64,000 nt of DNA from UBA10649 sp965278965. GTDB taxonomy: Bacteria > Actinomycetota > Actinomycetes > S36-B12. Position numbers and translations under genes: made by a program. Shown one piece after another: positions 33,896-45,141 of the stretch. The DNA is taken from the NCBI GenBank assembly GCA_965278965.1, contig OZ257127.1:744001-808000 (forward strand), in the 5' to 3' direction. The notes below the pieces were generated by a model. The model searched no databases, was not told the origin of the DNA, and saw only the letters and a program-made list of their open reading frames with translations. Numbering within the stretch: position 1 is the first letter of the stretch; every line of letters begins with the position of its first letter.

Positions 33896-36460
33896 TCAGG
33901 CATCCGCGGGGACCTCCGAGGCGTCTGCCTCATCCTCGGAAGCGTCCTCGGAAGCGACGTCGTCGAGGGCTGCCTCGACCTCCGCCTCGAGCTCGACCTC
34001 GTCGAGGGCTGCCTCTACCTCCGCCTCGAGTTCGACCTCGGCATCGGGATCGGCGACGTCGGTCACTGCGAGGGCCCGCGCGGCGACGTCGGCGGGGTCG
34101 ATCGCCCCGGCCGGGCGTCGGTGCCGAGGCGACGCCTCGTGGTCGTGGTCGGCGCCGAGCGAGACCTTGATGCCGCGGCCGTTGCAGTGCTCGCACGTGG
34201 TCGAGAACGACTCGAGGAGTCCCGAGCCGATCCGCTTGCGGGTCATCTGCACGAGCCCGAGGGAGGTCACTTCGGCGACCTGGTGCTTGGTCCGGTCGCG
34301 ACCCAGGCACTCCACCAGCCGGCGGAGCACCAGGTCCCGGTTGCTCTCCAGGACCATGTCGATGAAGTCGACGACGATGATGCCGCCGATGTCGCGCAGC
34401 CTCAGCTGACGGACGATCTCCTCCGCCGCCTCGAGGTTGTTGCGCGTGACGGTCTGCTCGAGGTTGCCGCCCTGGCCGGTGAACTTGCCGGTGTTGACGT
34501 CGACGACCGTCATCGCCTCGGTGCGGTCGATGACCAGCGAGCCGCCCGAGGGCAGGTACACCTTGCGGTCGAGAGCCTTGAGCAGCTGCTCGTCGACGCG
34601 GTACTCGGCGAACAGGTCGGTCGGCTCCACCCAGTGCGTGAGGCGGTCGGCGAGATCCGGTGCGACGCCCCCGATGTAGGCGCTCAGCGCCGTCCAGACG
34701 GTGTCGCCGGCGACGACGAGGCGGTGCACGTCCTCGTTGAAGATGTCGCGGACCACCTTGATCGCCAGGTCCGGCTCGCTGTAGAGCAGCGTCGGCGGGC
34801 TCGCGGACTTCGTCGCCTTGGTGATCTCGTCCCACTGCGTCGTCAGGCGCAGGACGTCGGCCTCCAGAGCCTCCTCCGGCGCACCTTCGGACGCCGTCCG
34901 CACGATGACACCCGCGTCCTCGGGCATGACGCGCTTGAGGATCGCCTTCAGGCGGCTGCGCTCGGTGTCGGGGAGCTTGCGGCTGATGCCGGTCATCGAG
35001 CCGTCCGGCACGTAGACCAGGAAACGGCCCGGCAGCGAGATCTGGCTGGTCAGCCGTGCGCCCTTCTGGCCCACCGGATCCTTCGTGACCTGCACGAGGA
35101 CGGGGTCACCGGACTTCATAGCGAGCTCGATGCGCTTGGGCTGGCCCTCGAGGCCGGCGGCGTCCCAGTTGACCTCGCCGGCGTACAGCACGGCGTTACG
35201 GCCGCGGCCGATGTCGACGAACGCCGCCTCCATGCTCGGCAGGACGTTCTGCACCCGGCCCAGGTACACGTTGCCCACCATCGAGGAGGACGAGCCACGA
35301 GTCACGTAGTGCTCGACCAGGATGCCGTCCTCGAGCACGGCGATCTGGGTGCGGTCGCCGACCTGGCGCACGGCCATGACGCGCTCGACCGCCTCGCGGC
35401 GCGCGAGGAACTCGGCCTCGGTCACGATCGGCGCACGACGCCGACCGGCCTCGCGGCCCTCGCGACGGCGCTGCTTCTTGGCCTCAAGGCGGGTCGAGCC
35501 GCGGACGCTCGTCACGTCGTCGGACTTGCCGCGCGGCTCGCGGACCCGCAGCACCGTGTTCGGCGGGTCGTCCCCGGCGTCGGCCTCGTCGCCACCCCCG
35601 CCACGGCGACGGCGTCGGCGGCGGCGTCGGCCTCCGGCGGAGTCGGCGTCGTCATCCGCGTCCTCGGACTCGGCGGACGAGCCACCCTCGGCAGCGTCGG
35701 TGTCGTCGGCGGACGCCTCGGCGTCGTTCTCGTCGCCCTCGTCCTGGCGGCGGCGACGTCCACGGCCGCCACGGCGGCGACGCCGGCGACGGCTGTCGTC
35801 CTCGTCGGAGCCGGCATCGGACGGCTCCGCGGCCTCGGCCGCCACGTCGTCGTCGACATCGGCGTCGTCCTCGACGTCGTCGGTCGCGGTCGGCTCGACG
35901 ACGTCGGGCTCGGCGGCCGGACGGGTCGCCCGGCGGCGCCGGGAGCGGGGAGCGGGCTCGTCCTCGGCCGGCTCATCAGCAGGCAGCGACGCGGGGATCT
36001 CAGGGGCGACGAAGAGCGGGGCGACGAACGCCGCCGGGACCGCGGGCGCGCCGTCCGCCGCCGGCAGGTCGGGCTCTACCTCGTCGGTCGCGGCCGGGGC
36101 GTTCCGCGCCGCTGACTTGCGAGTGCGCTTGGCCGGCGTCCGCGCGGCCGGCTCCTGCGCCGGCTCAGGCTCGACGGCGGCCGTCGCGTCGTCCTCGATG
36201 GCGGCGTCGGGCTCGACCGGGGCGGACTTGCGGGTCCGCTTCACGGCCTTGCGGGCGGGCTTGGCGGGGGCCGAGTCGGTCGGCCGCTCCTCGGCGACAG
36301 TCTCGACGGCTGCCTCCGCAGCTGTGTCGGCGGGCGTCTCGACCGCTGCAGGCGGGCCGGCGGGTCGGCTGGCCGCCCGACGACGGGTCCGCTTGGCGGT
36401 GGCGGGGGCCACGGCGTCTGCGGCGTTGTCGGTGGTGCTGGAGGTGTCGTCGTGGACCAT
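33896..36460 (-). CDS. rne: Ribonuclease E/G
   Basis: 854 aa. A long acidic/Arg-Lys N-terminal region with repeated KRTRR and AxPA patterns (about 1-310) precedes the catalytic core: S1 domain (NVYLGRVQNVLPSMEAAFVD), 5'-sensor and DNase-I-like domain with DVNTGKFTG and VVDFIDM, and the Zn-link CEHCNGRG. A short acidic tail ends in a duplicated VELEAEVEAALD unit. This is the actinobacterial layout, with disordered arms on both sides. It cleaves A/U-rich single-stranded RNA and matures rRNA. ATG 36460 has AAGGAG seven bases upstream. Confidence 0.93.
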   Translation of the reverse strand: MVHDDTSSTTDNAADAVAPATAKRTRRRAASRPAGPPAAVETPADTAAEAAVETVAEERPTDSAPAKPARKAVKRTRKSAPVEPDAAIEDDATAAVEPEPAQEPAARTPAKRTRKSAARNAPAATDEVEPDLPAADGAPAVPAAFVAPLFVAPEIPASLPADEPAEDEPAPRSRRRRATRPAAEPDVVEPTATDDVEDDADVDDDVAAEAAEPSDAGSDEDDSRRRRRRRGGRGRRRRQDEGDENDAEASADDTDAAEGGSSAESEDADDDADSAGGRRRRRRRRRGGGGDEADAGDDPPNTVLRVREPRGKSDDVTSVRGSTRLEAKKQRRREGREAGRRRAPIVTEAEFLARREAVERVMAVRQVGDRTQIAVLEDGILVEHYVTRGSSSSMVGNVYLGRVQNVLPSMEAAFVDIGRGRNAVLYAGEVNWDAAGLEGQPKRIELAMKSGDPVLVQVTKDPVGQKGARLTSQISLPGRFLVYVPDGSMTGISRKLPDTERSRLKAILKRVMPEDAGVIVRTASEGAPEEALEADVLRLTTQWDEITKATKSASPPTLLYSEPDLAIKVVRDIFNEDVHRLVVAGDTVWTALSAYIGGVAPDLADRLTHWVEPTDLFAEYRVDEQLLKALDRKVYLPSGGSLVIDRTEAMTVVDVNTGKFTGQGGNLEQTVTRNNLEAAEEIVRQLRLRDIGGIIVVDFIDMVLESNRDLVLRRLVECLGRDRTKHQVAEVTSLGLVQMTRKRIGSGLLESFSTTCEHCNGRGIKVSLGADHDHEASPRHRRPAGAIDPADVAARALAVTDVADPDAEVELEAEVEAALDEVELEAEVEAALDDVASEDASEDEADASEVPADA
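33961..34038 (-). repeat. Two 39-bp tandem repeats in the 3' end of rne
   Basis: Two consecutive copies of a 39-bp unit encode VELEAEVEAALDE and VELEAEVEAALDD in the acidic tail of RNase E. The unit is in frame, differs at a few bases, and looks like a recent duplication. Confidence 0.7.
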
Positions 36461-36654
36461 GGGTCCGCTCCTTCGGCGGGCCGCCGCTCGAGAGCGGGAC
36501 GGCCTGCGATGTCGGGCCTGGAGCGCTGCCCGTCGTGCTGGGTGCGTACCCCGAGCCAAGCCTGTAGGGACGCGGGGCGGATGGCGCACACGGCCCGGTT
36601 GCTGCGGACGGACGCACCTGCCTCGCCGGCGACGTCCACCTCGGAACGCTGTGG

Positions 36655-37433
36655 CTAACCCACTCGATCAGGTCCGAGGGGGTCGGCCACGAAGGCTCCG
36701 GCTGCATCGAGCGGCCCCTGTGCCAGCCGGGTCACCCGAGGGGGCTTCGGCGGCACGAGGTCGGCCACACGCTGCAGCGCGGAGAGAACGTCGTCGGGTC
36801 GAACGGACGGCGTACCGTGCCGGACAACCAGGGCGAGTATCGCACAGTCGTCGACCCCGGTGGGCGGCGCCGCCGTCTCCCCGGGCGCGTCGCCCACACC
36901 GGCCCGCTGCTCGGACGTGAGCGACGTCACGGCCGACCGCACGTCGAACGTCCGCCGCCCGGACTTCGTCGTGCGCTCGACGAGGACCTCGTCCGCAGCC
37001 AGGAACGCCAGGACGGCGGCGCGGGCGGTCGCCTCGTCGACGCCCGGCAGCTCGATCTGCCAGCAGCTGGCCTCGAGCCGAGCGGCGAAGTCCGAGGTCA
37101 CCGCCTCGACGGCGTCGACGATGTCCAGGCCGGGCGGCAGCGCCGCATCGAGGGCGGCCCGGACCTTGTCCGGGTCGCAGCGCGTGACGAGGGCGAGCTC
37201 GACGTACTCGGCCTCGCTCGCGACGCCGGTCGCCGCGGCGTTCGCGTACGAGATGCGCGGGTGGGGCGAGAATCCGCCGCTGTAGGCCATCGGCACCTCG
37301 GCCCGTCGCAGCGCCCGCTCGAGAGCGCGCTGGAAGTCGCGGGCGCTGGAGAACCGCAGCCTCCCCCGCTTGGCGTACTGCAGGCGCAGCCGCTGGACCG
37401 GGGGCGCGGTGTCGCGGTTCGGGGACTGACGGC

Positions 37434-37437
<4 letters not shown>
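36655..37437 (-). CDS. TIGR03936 radical-SAM-associated protein (DUF2344)
   Basis: 260 aa, from GTG 37437 overlapping the stop of the radical SAM gene by 4 bp. The signature VQRLRLQYAKRGRLRFSSARD and later VPMAYSGGFSPHPRISYANA are those of the DUF2344/TIGR03936 family, always found beside or fused to TIGR03960 radical SAM proteins. The partnership suggests a joint RNA or tRNA modification, but the reaction is not known. The 194 bp between it and rne holds no hairpin I can define beyond the rne ribosome site. Confidence 0.85.
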
Positions 37438-39395
<1,958 letters not shown>

Positions 39396-39412
39396 CCCGA
39401 GAGGATACCCGC

Positions 39413-39880
39413 GTGGACGTGCACCGGATCTCGCCCGAGGATGCGCCGGTCGTCGCCGCGCTCTTCCGGCGCAGCCGTGCAGCCGCGATGCCATGGCTGC
39501 CGGTCCTGCACTCACCTGACGAGGACGTCGCCTATTTCCGCGGCCAGCTCACGAGCTCGTCCGGCCTGGGCGTGGCGGTTCCGACCGCCGATGTCGCCGA
39601 TAGCACGAGTGCCCTGGCCGGCTTCGCGATCGTCCGGCCGGGTTGGCTCGACCACCTGTACGTGGAGCCGGATCGGCGAGGTCAGGGCATCGGCGGGGCG
39701 CTCCTGGATGCCGCCCGGGAGGAGGTCACGGGGGACCTGGAGCTGTGGGTGTTCGCGCGGAACACCCCCGCGCTCGCGTTCTACGCCTGGCACGGCGCGA
39801 TCGAGGTCGCGCGAACGGACGGGAGCGGGAACGAGGAGCGCGAGCCGGACCTCCGACTGCTCCTCCCGGACCGTCGTTGA
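39413..39880 (+). CDS. GNAT family N-acetyltransferase
   Basis: 155 aa from GTG 39413 (MDVHRISPEDAPVVAALFR). The acetyl-CoA pyrophosphate loop is DRRGQGIGGALLDAA (R-x-x-G-x-G), preceded by GWLDHLYVEP and followed by LWVFARNTPALAFYAWHG, the standard GNAT beta4-alpha3 and beta5 elements. The substrate is unknown. It is a single gene with no room for a separate promoter between it and the divergent radical SAM gene. Confidence 0.85.
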   Translation: MDVHRISPEDAPVVAALFRRSRAAAMPWLPVLHSPDEDVAYFRGQLTSSSGLGVAVPTADVADSTSALAGFAIVRPGWLDHLYVEPDRRGQGIGGALLDAAREEVTGDLELWVFARNTPALAFYAWHGAIEVARTDGSGNEEREPDLRLLLPDRR

Positions 39881-39895
39881 CCCGCTCGTGACCCT

Positions 39896-39952
39896 CGACC
39901 TTGAGGTTGCACCGGGTGTCGGAGCCCCGGACCCGGTGCAACCTCAAGGTCG
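39896..39952. terminator. Perfect 22-bp inverted repeat between convergent genes
   Basis: Arms 39896-39917 (CGACCTTGAGGTTGCACCGG, then GT) and 39931-39952 are exact complements around a 13-nt loop, between the convergent GNAT gene (stop 39880) and rodA (stop 40010). It shares its outer CGACCTTGAGGTTG with the repeat at 16732-16788. Confidence 0.7.
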
Positions 39953-39953
39953 G

Positions 39954-39990
39954 CGGGGTGGGGTCGGCGGGGTGGGGGTGGGGCGGGGGT
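39954..39990 (+). other. G-quadruplex-prone G-tracts
   Basis: Six runs of four or five G separated by one to five bases (for example GGGGTGGGG and GGGGTGGGGGTGGGG) directly follow the hairpin at 39896-39952 and precede the rodA stop. They could stabilise RNA ends or stall polymerase. Confidence 0.55.
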
Positions 39991-40009
39991 CAGTCTGTGG
40001 TCGCCGGCG

Positions 40010-41176
40010 TCATGCGCCGGCGCGCGCCGCGTGCAGCCGCACGTTCTGCAACAGGCCGATGCCTATCCAGGTCGCCATCATCGACGTGCCTCCGGCCGAC
40101 ACCATGGGCAACGGGATGCCCGTGATCGGCATGATGCCCAAAGACATGCCGATGTTCTCGAACAGCTGGAACGCAAGCCAGGCGACCACGCCGGTCGCCA
40201 CGAGCCGGCCGTACAGGTCATCCGCGCGGTAGGCGATCATCACGGCCCGCCACAGCACGATGCCCAACAGGAGGATCAGCACGAGGACCCCGATGAACCC
40301 GAGCTCCTCGCCCACGACCGTGAAGATGAAGTCGCTCTCGTTGACGGGTACGAACTTGCCCTGGGTCTGCGGACCCTGGAAGAGGCCATAGCCCAGCAGG
40401 CCGCCACCGCCGATCGCGATGCGCGCCTGGTTCGCGTTGTAGGCCGCGCTCGACACGTCGGCCGACGGGTTGATGAACGACGTGAGCCGCTGGACCTGGT
40501 ACTCCTTCAGCAGGCCGAGCTGGATGGCCAGCAGGACCGAGACGACCGCCCCGCCGATGAGGCCCGCGACCCAACGTGTGCGCGCACCGGAGACTGCGAT
40601 GATCGACAGCGACACCGACGCCAGGATGAGGACCGTTCCGGTGTCGTTCTGCACCAGGATGATCAGGATCGGCACAGCGGCCGCCGCGAGCGACAGCAGC
40701 ACGTCGCGGTCACGCGGCTCGCTCTCGACGTCGCGCTTCTCCGACAGCAGCACGGCCATCATGAGGATGACCGCGATCTTCATGAACTCCGACGGCTGCA
40801 GCGTGAAACCGCCCGGCAGGTCGATCCAGGCGCGTGCACCGGCGATACGCGTGCCGAGGCCGGGCACGAACGGAAGCATCAGCAAGAACAGCGAGACGCC
40901 GTAGATGATCGGCGTGTACGCCCGGAGCCAGCGGTAGTCGACGCGCGAGGCGAAGAACCCGAGCACGACCCCGAGGGCGATGTTGATCATGTGCTTGCGC
41001 AGGTACGACGTCGGGTCCGAGGTCGAGGCCATGTCGGCGCGGCTGGCCGACCACACGAGCATCGACCCGAACACCGTCACGGCGAACGCCGCGATCAGCA
41101 GGATCCAGTCGAGATCGCGCCAGTAGCCGCCCCGCGAGCTGGAGCGGACGTCGGTGTCGGGGGCGAAGAGGGTCAT
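40010..41176 (-). CDS. rodA: Peptidoglycan glycosyltransferase RodA
   Basis: 388 aa, ten or so helices of the SEDS family. Key pieces are WSASRADM in the first loop, ARAWIDLPGGFTLQPSEFMKIA (catalytic-loop region), ILVQNDTGTVLILASVSL and, near the end, ITGIPLPMVSAGGTSMMATW. It polymerises glycan strands in the elongasome with the PBP encoded by mrdA. It overlaps mrdA by 4 bp and follows it, so both come from the mreBCD-mrdA-rodA series. A FtsW assignment is excluded by the mre context. Confidence 0.92.
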   Translation of the reverse strand: MTLFAPDTDVRSSSRGGYWRDLDWILLIAAFAVTVFGSMLVWSASRADMASTSDPTSYLRKHMINIALGVVLGFFASRVDYRWLRAYTPIIYGVSLFLLMLPFVPGLGTRIAGARAWIDLPGGFTLQPSEFMKIAVILMMAVLLSEKRDVESEPRDRDVLLSLAAAAVPILIILVQNDTGTVLILASVSLSIIAVSGARTRWVAGLIGGAVVSVLLAIQLGLLKEYQVQRLTSFINPSADVSSAAYNANQARIAIGGGGLLGYGLFQGPQTQGKFVPVNESDFIFTVVGEELGFIGVLVLILLLGIVLWRAVMIAYRADDLYGRLVATGVVAWLAFQLFENIGMSLGIMPITGIPLPMVSAGGTSMMATWIGIGLLQNVRLHAARAGA

Positions 41177-43431
41177 CGGCCGGCCGCCGCGATCGAGGCA
41201 GGCGGGCTCGACGTCGCCGAAGGAGTGCCCGAGCCGGACGGGGTCGGCGTCGGCGAGCCGCCAGGAGACGGGCTCGACGGAATGCTGGGGGTCACGGCGC
41301 CGAGGCGGTCCGGGCCGGTGCTCGACGTCGAGTCCTTGGTCACGACCGGCTTGCCGTCCTTCTTCACCGTCGGCAGTGTCGCCTGCGGGGCCCCGCCGAC
41401 GAGGATGCTCCTCGACGGGTCGACCGACGAGCCGCGGACGCCGAACAGCGCCTCGTAGATCTTGCGGACGCTAGGACCGGACGTCTTCGAGCCGGTGCCA
41501 CCCTGCGTCACCATCATCACCACGGCGTACCGGGGCTTGTTCGCCGGCGCGTACGACGCGAACCACGAGGTCGACGTCTTGTCGCCCGTGACCTGCGCCG
41601 ATCCGGTCTTGGACGCGACCGGGATCTTGTCGAGCGGGAAGCCGAGGAACGGCGTCTCGCCCGATCCCTCGACGGTCACGCCGGGCAGGGTCTGCCGCAG
41701 GAACTTGATCGCCGACTTCGGCACCTCGACACGCCCCTTGAGGATCGGCGGGAACTCCTTGACCACCTCGCCGTCGGCGCTCACGACGCCCTTGGCGATC
41801 TGCGGCTGGTACATCTTGCCGCCGTTGGCGATCGCGGCGTAGACCATGGCCATCTGCAGCGGCGTCACCGTCGTGTCGCCCTGGCCGATCGCGGCGTTGA
41901 GCGCGTCACCCGCGCGCCATTGGTAGCCGTCGGTGCAGTTCTCCTTGTCGAGAGCCGTGAAGTAGTCGGCCTGCTGCGGGTCGGTCTTCCGGAGCTCGGG
42001 GTAGCCCTTCTCCGCGTTGCTGCACCAGCTGTCCTTCATCTGTTCCCAGTTCGAGCGCTTGAACTCGCGGCTGGAGACGCGGCCGGCCGCCTCGCCCGGC
42101 AGGTCGACGCCGGTCTTCTGCCCGAGGCCGAACGCCTTGGCGGCCGAAGCGATCGGGTCCGGCGCGTCGACGCCGGCGTCGGGGCCGCCCGCCTGCTGCC
42201 ACATCCGGACCGCCAGCCCGTAGAACACCGTGTTGCACGACACCTCGAGCGCCCGCGCGAGGCTGATCCGGCCGTACGCCGAGGACTCGAAGTTGCGGAA
42301 CGTCTGCGGCCCGACCTTCAGCTGCGACGGGCACGGGTAGGACCCGTACAGGCTGTAGCCGGACTCGGCGGCGGCGGCCGTGCTTACGACCTTGTACGTC
42401 GAGCCCGGCGCGAAGGTCCCCTGGTAGGCGTTCGAGGACAGCGCCTTCGTGTCGACGAGCGTCTGGTACTGACGCTTGGTCACGCCACCGACCCAGATCG
42501 CGGGGTCGTAGGTCGGGTAGCTCGCCATCGCGAGGATCCGGCCGGTGCGCACATCGACGACCACGGCCGCCGCGGACTTGCCGGCGTAGCCCTGCCGCTG
42601 TGCACGCTGCACCGCGTTGACCAGCTGGCGTTCGACCTCGGCCTGCAGGCGCGCGTCGATGCTCGTGACGAGGTACTCCCCCGCCTTGGGCTCTTCCGCC
42701 TGCACGGTCCCCGTGACCCGACCGGAGGTGTCCACGGACAGCGTGGTGATGCCGGGCTTGCCGCGCAGCTCGGTGTCGTACTGCTTCTCCAGCCCGGTCC
42801 GGCCGACCTCGTCGGTCGTTCGCAGCCGGTCCCAGGCGGCCTCGTCCTGCTCGTCGAGCTGCTCCTGCGTCACCGGCCCGAGGTAGCCCAGGAGGTGCGC
42901 TGCGTTGACGTTGTACGGCGCCGGGTACTCGCGGATCGCCTCGAGGGTCGCGTTGATCCCGGGGAAGTCCTGCCGGCGCTCCATGATGCTCAGCGCCGTC
43001 TGGGTGTCGACGTCGGACGCGACCGGCACAGGCTGGTACGGCGATCCGTTCCAGCAGATCGGCGGGGCCTTCGCCCCCTCCGTGCCGCACGGGACGAGCC
43101 GTTCCTGCAGCTTCGCGACCGGGGTGTCGAGCATCTTCGCCAGGCGCTTCAGGACGCTAGCGCCGTCGTCGTCCTCGCGTGCGAGCTCCTGGCGGTCGAC
43201 CGTCACGACCACCGACGTGCGGTTGGCGACCAGCGATCGCCCGGCCTGGTCGAGGATGAGCCCGCGCACGGCCGGCTCGGCGAACTCGCGCTCGGAGTTG
43301 TTGGTGGCCGCCGCCCGGTACGAGGCCCCCGTCATCACCTGGAGGTAGAACGCGCGGGCGAGCAGGGTGCCCAGCAGCGACGCGATGAGCACAGCGAGGA
43401 CGAGCAGGCGCAGGTTGGAGCGCTCACTCAC
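41173..43431 (-). CDS. mrdA: Penicillin-binding protein 2 (elongasome transpeptidase)
   Basis: 752-aa class B PBP: membrane helix near the N-terminus (LRLLVLAVLIASLLGTLLA), pedestal domain (VRGLILDQAGRSLVANRTSV), then transpeptidase with SxxK in GSTYKVV (Ser about 345), SxN in EVSCNTVF and KTG in ASKTGSAQV (about 605). A Ser/Pro/Thr-rich C-terminal tail of about 70 residues (PSSPSPGGSPTPTPSGSG) follows. It crosslinks lateral-wall peptidoglycan in partnership with RodA. A 144-bp gap separates it from mreD, the only loose joint in the operon. Confidence 0.92.
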   Translation of the reverse strand: MSERSNLRLLVLAVLIASLLGTLLARAFYLQVMTGASYRAAATNNSEREFAEPAVRGLILDQAGRSLVANRTSVVVTVDRQELAREDDDGASVLKRLAKMLDTPVAKLQERLVPCGTEGAKAPPICWNGSPYQPVPVASDVDTQTALSIMERRQDFPGINATLEAIREYPAPYNVNAAHLLGYLGPVTQEQLDEQDEAAWDRLRTTDEVGRTGLEKQYDTELRGKPGITTLSVDTSGRVTGTVQAEEPKAGEYLVTSIDARLQAEVERQLVNAVQRAQRQGYAGKSAAAVVVDVRTGRILAMASYPTYDPAIWVGGVTKRQYQTLVDTKALSSNAYQGTFAPGSTYKVVSTAAAAESGYSLYGSYPCPSQLKVGPQTFRNFESSAYGRISLARALEVSCNTVFYGLAVRMWQQAGGPDAGVDAPDPIASAAKAFGLGQKTGVDLPGEAAGRVSSREFKRSNWEQMKDSWCSNAEKGYPELRKTDPQQADYFTALDKENCTDGYQWRAGDALNAAIGQGDTTVTPLQMAMVYAAIANGGKMYQPQIAKGVVSADGEVVKEFPPILKGRVEVPKSAIKFLRQTLPGVTVEGSGETPFLGFPLDKIPVASKTGSAQVTGDKTSTSWFASYAPANKPRYAVVMMVTQGGTGSKTSGPSVRKIYEALFGVRGSSVDPSRSILVGGAPQATLPTVKKDGKPVVTKDSTSSTGPDRLGAVTPSIPSSPSPGGSPTPTPSGSGTPSATSSPPASIAAAGR

Positions 43432-43575
43432 GTGCCGTCCCCTTCCTCGCGCGCGCCGGAGGACCGGCGGCCGCCGGGCCCTGAACAGGTATGACGGTAC
43501 GACGGCGACCTCGGACGAACGGTTCCCGACGCCCGGTTATCGGATGCCTGTTCCGTCACCGCGGCCCCCTCCGTC

Positions 43576-44085
43576 CTACTCGACGACGACCTCAGGCGTG
43601 ATCCGGTTCGCCAGCCAGCCGACCCCGGGGACGACGAGGGGGGCCAGCGCCACCGCGTACAGGGCACTGGTGAGCGCCAGGAGGGGCACCTGGCCCCACT
43701 CGACGCGGTCACCGACGACCGCGTCGAACGCCGCGACCGCCAGGGTCGCCGCGCCGGCGGACAGCCCCACGACCCCCATGAGGATCGGCACGGTCCGATC
43801 GCGCGGGTCGATGATGAAGCCGGTGATGTAGCCGATCACGAGGTAGACCAGCGAGTTGACGCCGATCGGGGTGTCGGCCGGCGGCGCGAGGTCGATCAGG
43901 ACACCGCCGACGAAGCCGGCCACCGCTCCCCGGGTGGGACCGAGCGCCAGCGCTATGGCGACGATCGTCACGACCAGCAGGTCGGGCGTGGCCCCGGGCA
44001 GCCCGAGCCGCGAGAGCAGCGTGAGCTCGACGACGACCGCCCCGAGGAGCAGCCCGACGATCAGCACCGCCTGGCGCCACAGCAC
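43576..44085 (-). CDS. mreD: Rod-shape protein MreD
   Basis: 169-aa membrane protein with five helices; it begins MLWRQAVLIVGLLLGAVVVE and contains LGLPGATPDLLVVTIVAIAL and the family segment GFVGGVLIDLAPPADTPIG. It scaffolds RodA, PBP2 and MreC. The start follows the mreC stop by 3 bp. In the 144 bp after it (43432-43575) there is a 10-nt imperfect inverted repeat (GAACAGGtAT / ATgCCTGTTC) but no clear promoter. Confidence 0.88.
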   Translation of the reverse strand: MLWRQAVLIVGLLLGAVVVELTLLSRLGLPGATPDLLVVTIVAIALALGPTRGAVAGFVGGVLIDLAPPADTPIGVNSLVYLVIGYITGFIIDPRDRTVPILMGVVGLSAGAATLAVAAFDAVVGDRVEWGQVPLLALTSALYAVALAPLVVPGVGWLANRITPEVVVE

Positions 44086-44088
44086 GGG

Positions 44089-45087
44089 TCAGTTCCCGTC
44101 GGCGGGCGCGCGGGTCGCCGGCTGCTCGGTCTCGTTCGTCGCGGTCGCACTCGGCGTCGGGTCGCTGCCGGGGCTGGCCGAGCCGGACGGCGTGCCCAGC
44201 GGCACGGGGCTGCTGCTGGTGTCCAGCTGCTGGCCGCGCGACAGGACCGAGTCCCGGGGGTCTGTCCGGGGCGGCCGCGTGACCACGCCGACGACGGACA
44301 GCGACGACACGTCCGCGTACGGCCGGACCTTGGCGACGCGCGACAGGTCGCCTGCGGACCCGCTCACGCTGATGACCTCGCCGATCGGCAGACCGGGGGC
44401 GTAGGGCCGTCCGCCCTTCGAGCCGAAGGTCACGAGCGCGTCGCCGGCTTTGACGTCCGCCATGGGGTCCAGCAGCTGGAAGTCGAGGGAGTCCTGCTCG
44501 CCGGTCCCGCTGATGACGCCGATCTCCTCGGAGCCGGCGATCCGCGCACCGACCGACGACTGCGCGTCCGTCACGAGCATGACCGTCGCCGACCCGGCGG
44601 TCGTCTTGATGACGTGACCGACCAGACCGTCACCGTTGATGACCGTCATGTCGTTCTCGACGCCGTCGTTGCGGCCGGCGTCGATCGTTACCGTCCACGC
44701 GAAGTCCTGCGCCGGGCCGACGGCAATGACCTCGGCCGGGACGAACCGGTACTGGCCCACGCTGGAGACCCGCAGGAGGGCGTCGAGCGCGTCGGCCCGG
44801 GCCTTGTCGGCCTGGAGGGTGGCGAGGTCGCCGCGCAAGGTGCCGTTCTCGGCGCGCAGCGACTCGATCTGCCCCGCCTGGTCACGCATGTCCGACCACC
44901 AGCCGCTCGCACCGGTCACCGGGGAGAAGATCGTGGCGGCCACCCGCTCGATGCCGCCGATGATGTTCGCGCCGAAGGAGCGGACGCTGCCGAGCGGACC
45001 CTGGCCGCCGCGCAGGTCGAGGATGACGAAGGTCAACGACGCGACGACGAGCACGGCCAGGACCATGCGGGTGCGACGCGACAGCAT
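44089..45087 (-). CDS. mreC: Rod-shape protein MreC
   Basis: 332 aa: N-terminal helix (MVLAVLVVASLTFVILDL), a coiled-coil stretch (IESLRAENGTLRGDLATLQADKARADAL is visible in part, about 75-105), and the two beta-barrel domains with ARNDGVENDMTVINGDGLVGHV and PYAPGLPIGEVISV. A Ser/Pro/Thr-rich tail of about 50 residues is added at the C-terminus. It links extracytoplasmic PBP2 to MreB filaments. It lies 54 bp downstream of mreB. Confidence 0.9.
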   Translation of the reverse strand: MLSRRTRMVLAVLVVASLTFVILDLRGGQGPLGSVRSFGANIIGGIERVAATIFSPVTGASGWWSDMRDQAGQIESLRAENGTLRGDLATLQADKARADALDALLRVSSVGQYRFVPAEVIAVGPAQDFAWTVTIDAGRNDGVENDMTVINGDGLVGHVIKTTAGSATVMLVTDAQSSVGARIAGSEEIGVISGTGEQDSLDFQLLDPMADVKAGDALVTFGSKGGRPYAPGLPIGEVISVSGSAGDLSRVAKVRPYADVSSLSVVGVVTRPPRTDPRDSVLSRGQQLDTSSSPVPLGTPSGSASPGSDPTPSATATNETEQPATRAPADGN

Positions 45088-45141
45088 TGGGACAGTCTCT
45101 CCTGCCGAGTACGGTCCAGCCGCGAAGGCGGCCGACCGGGT

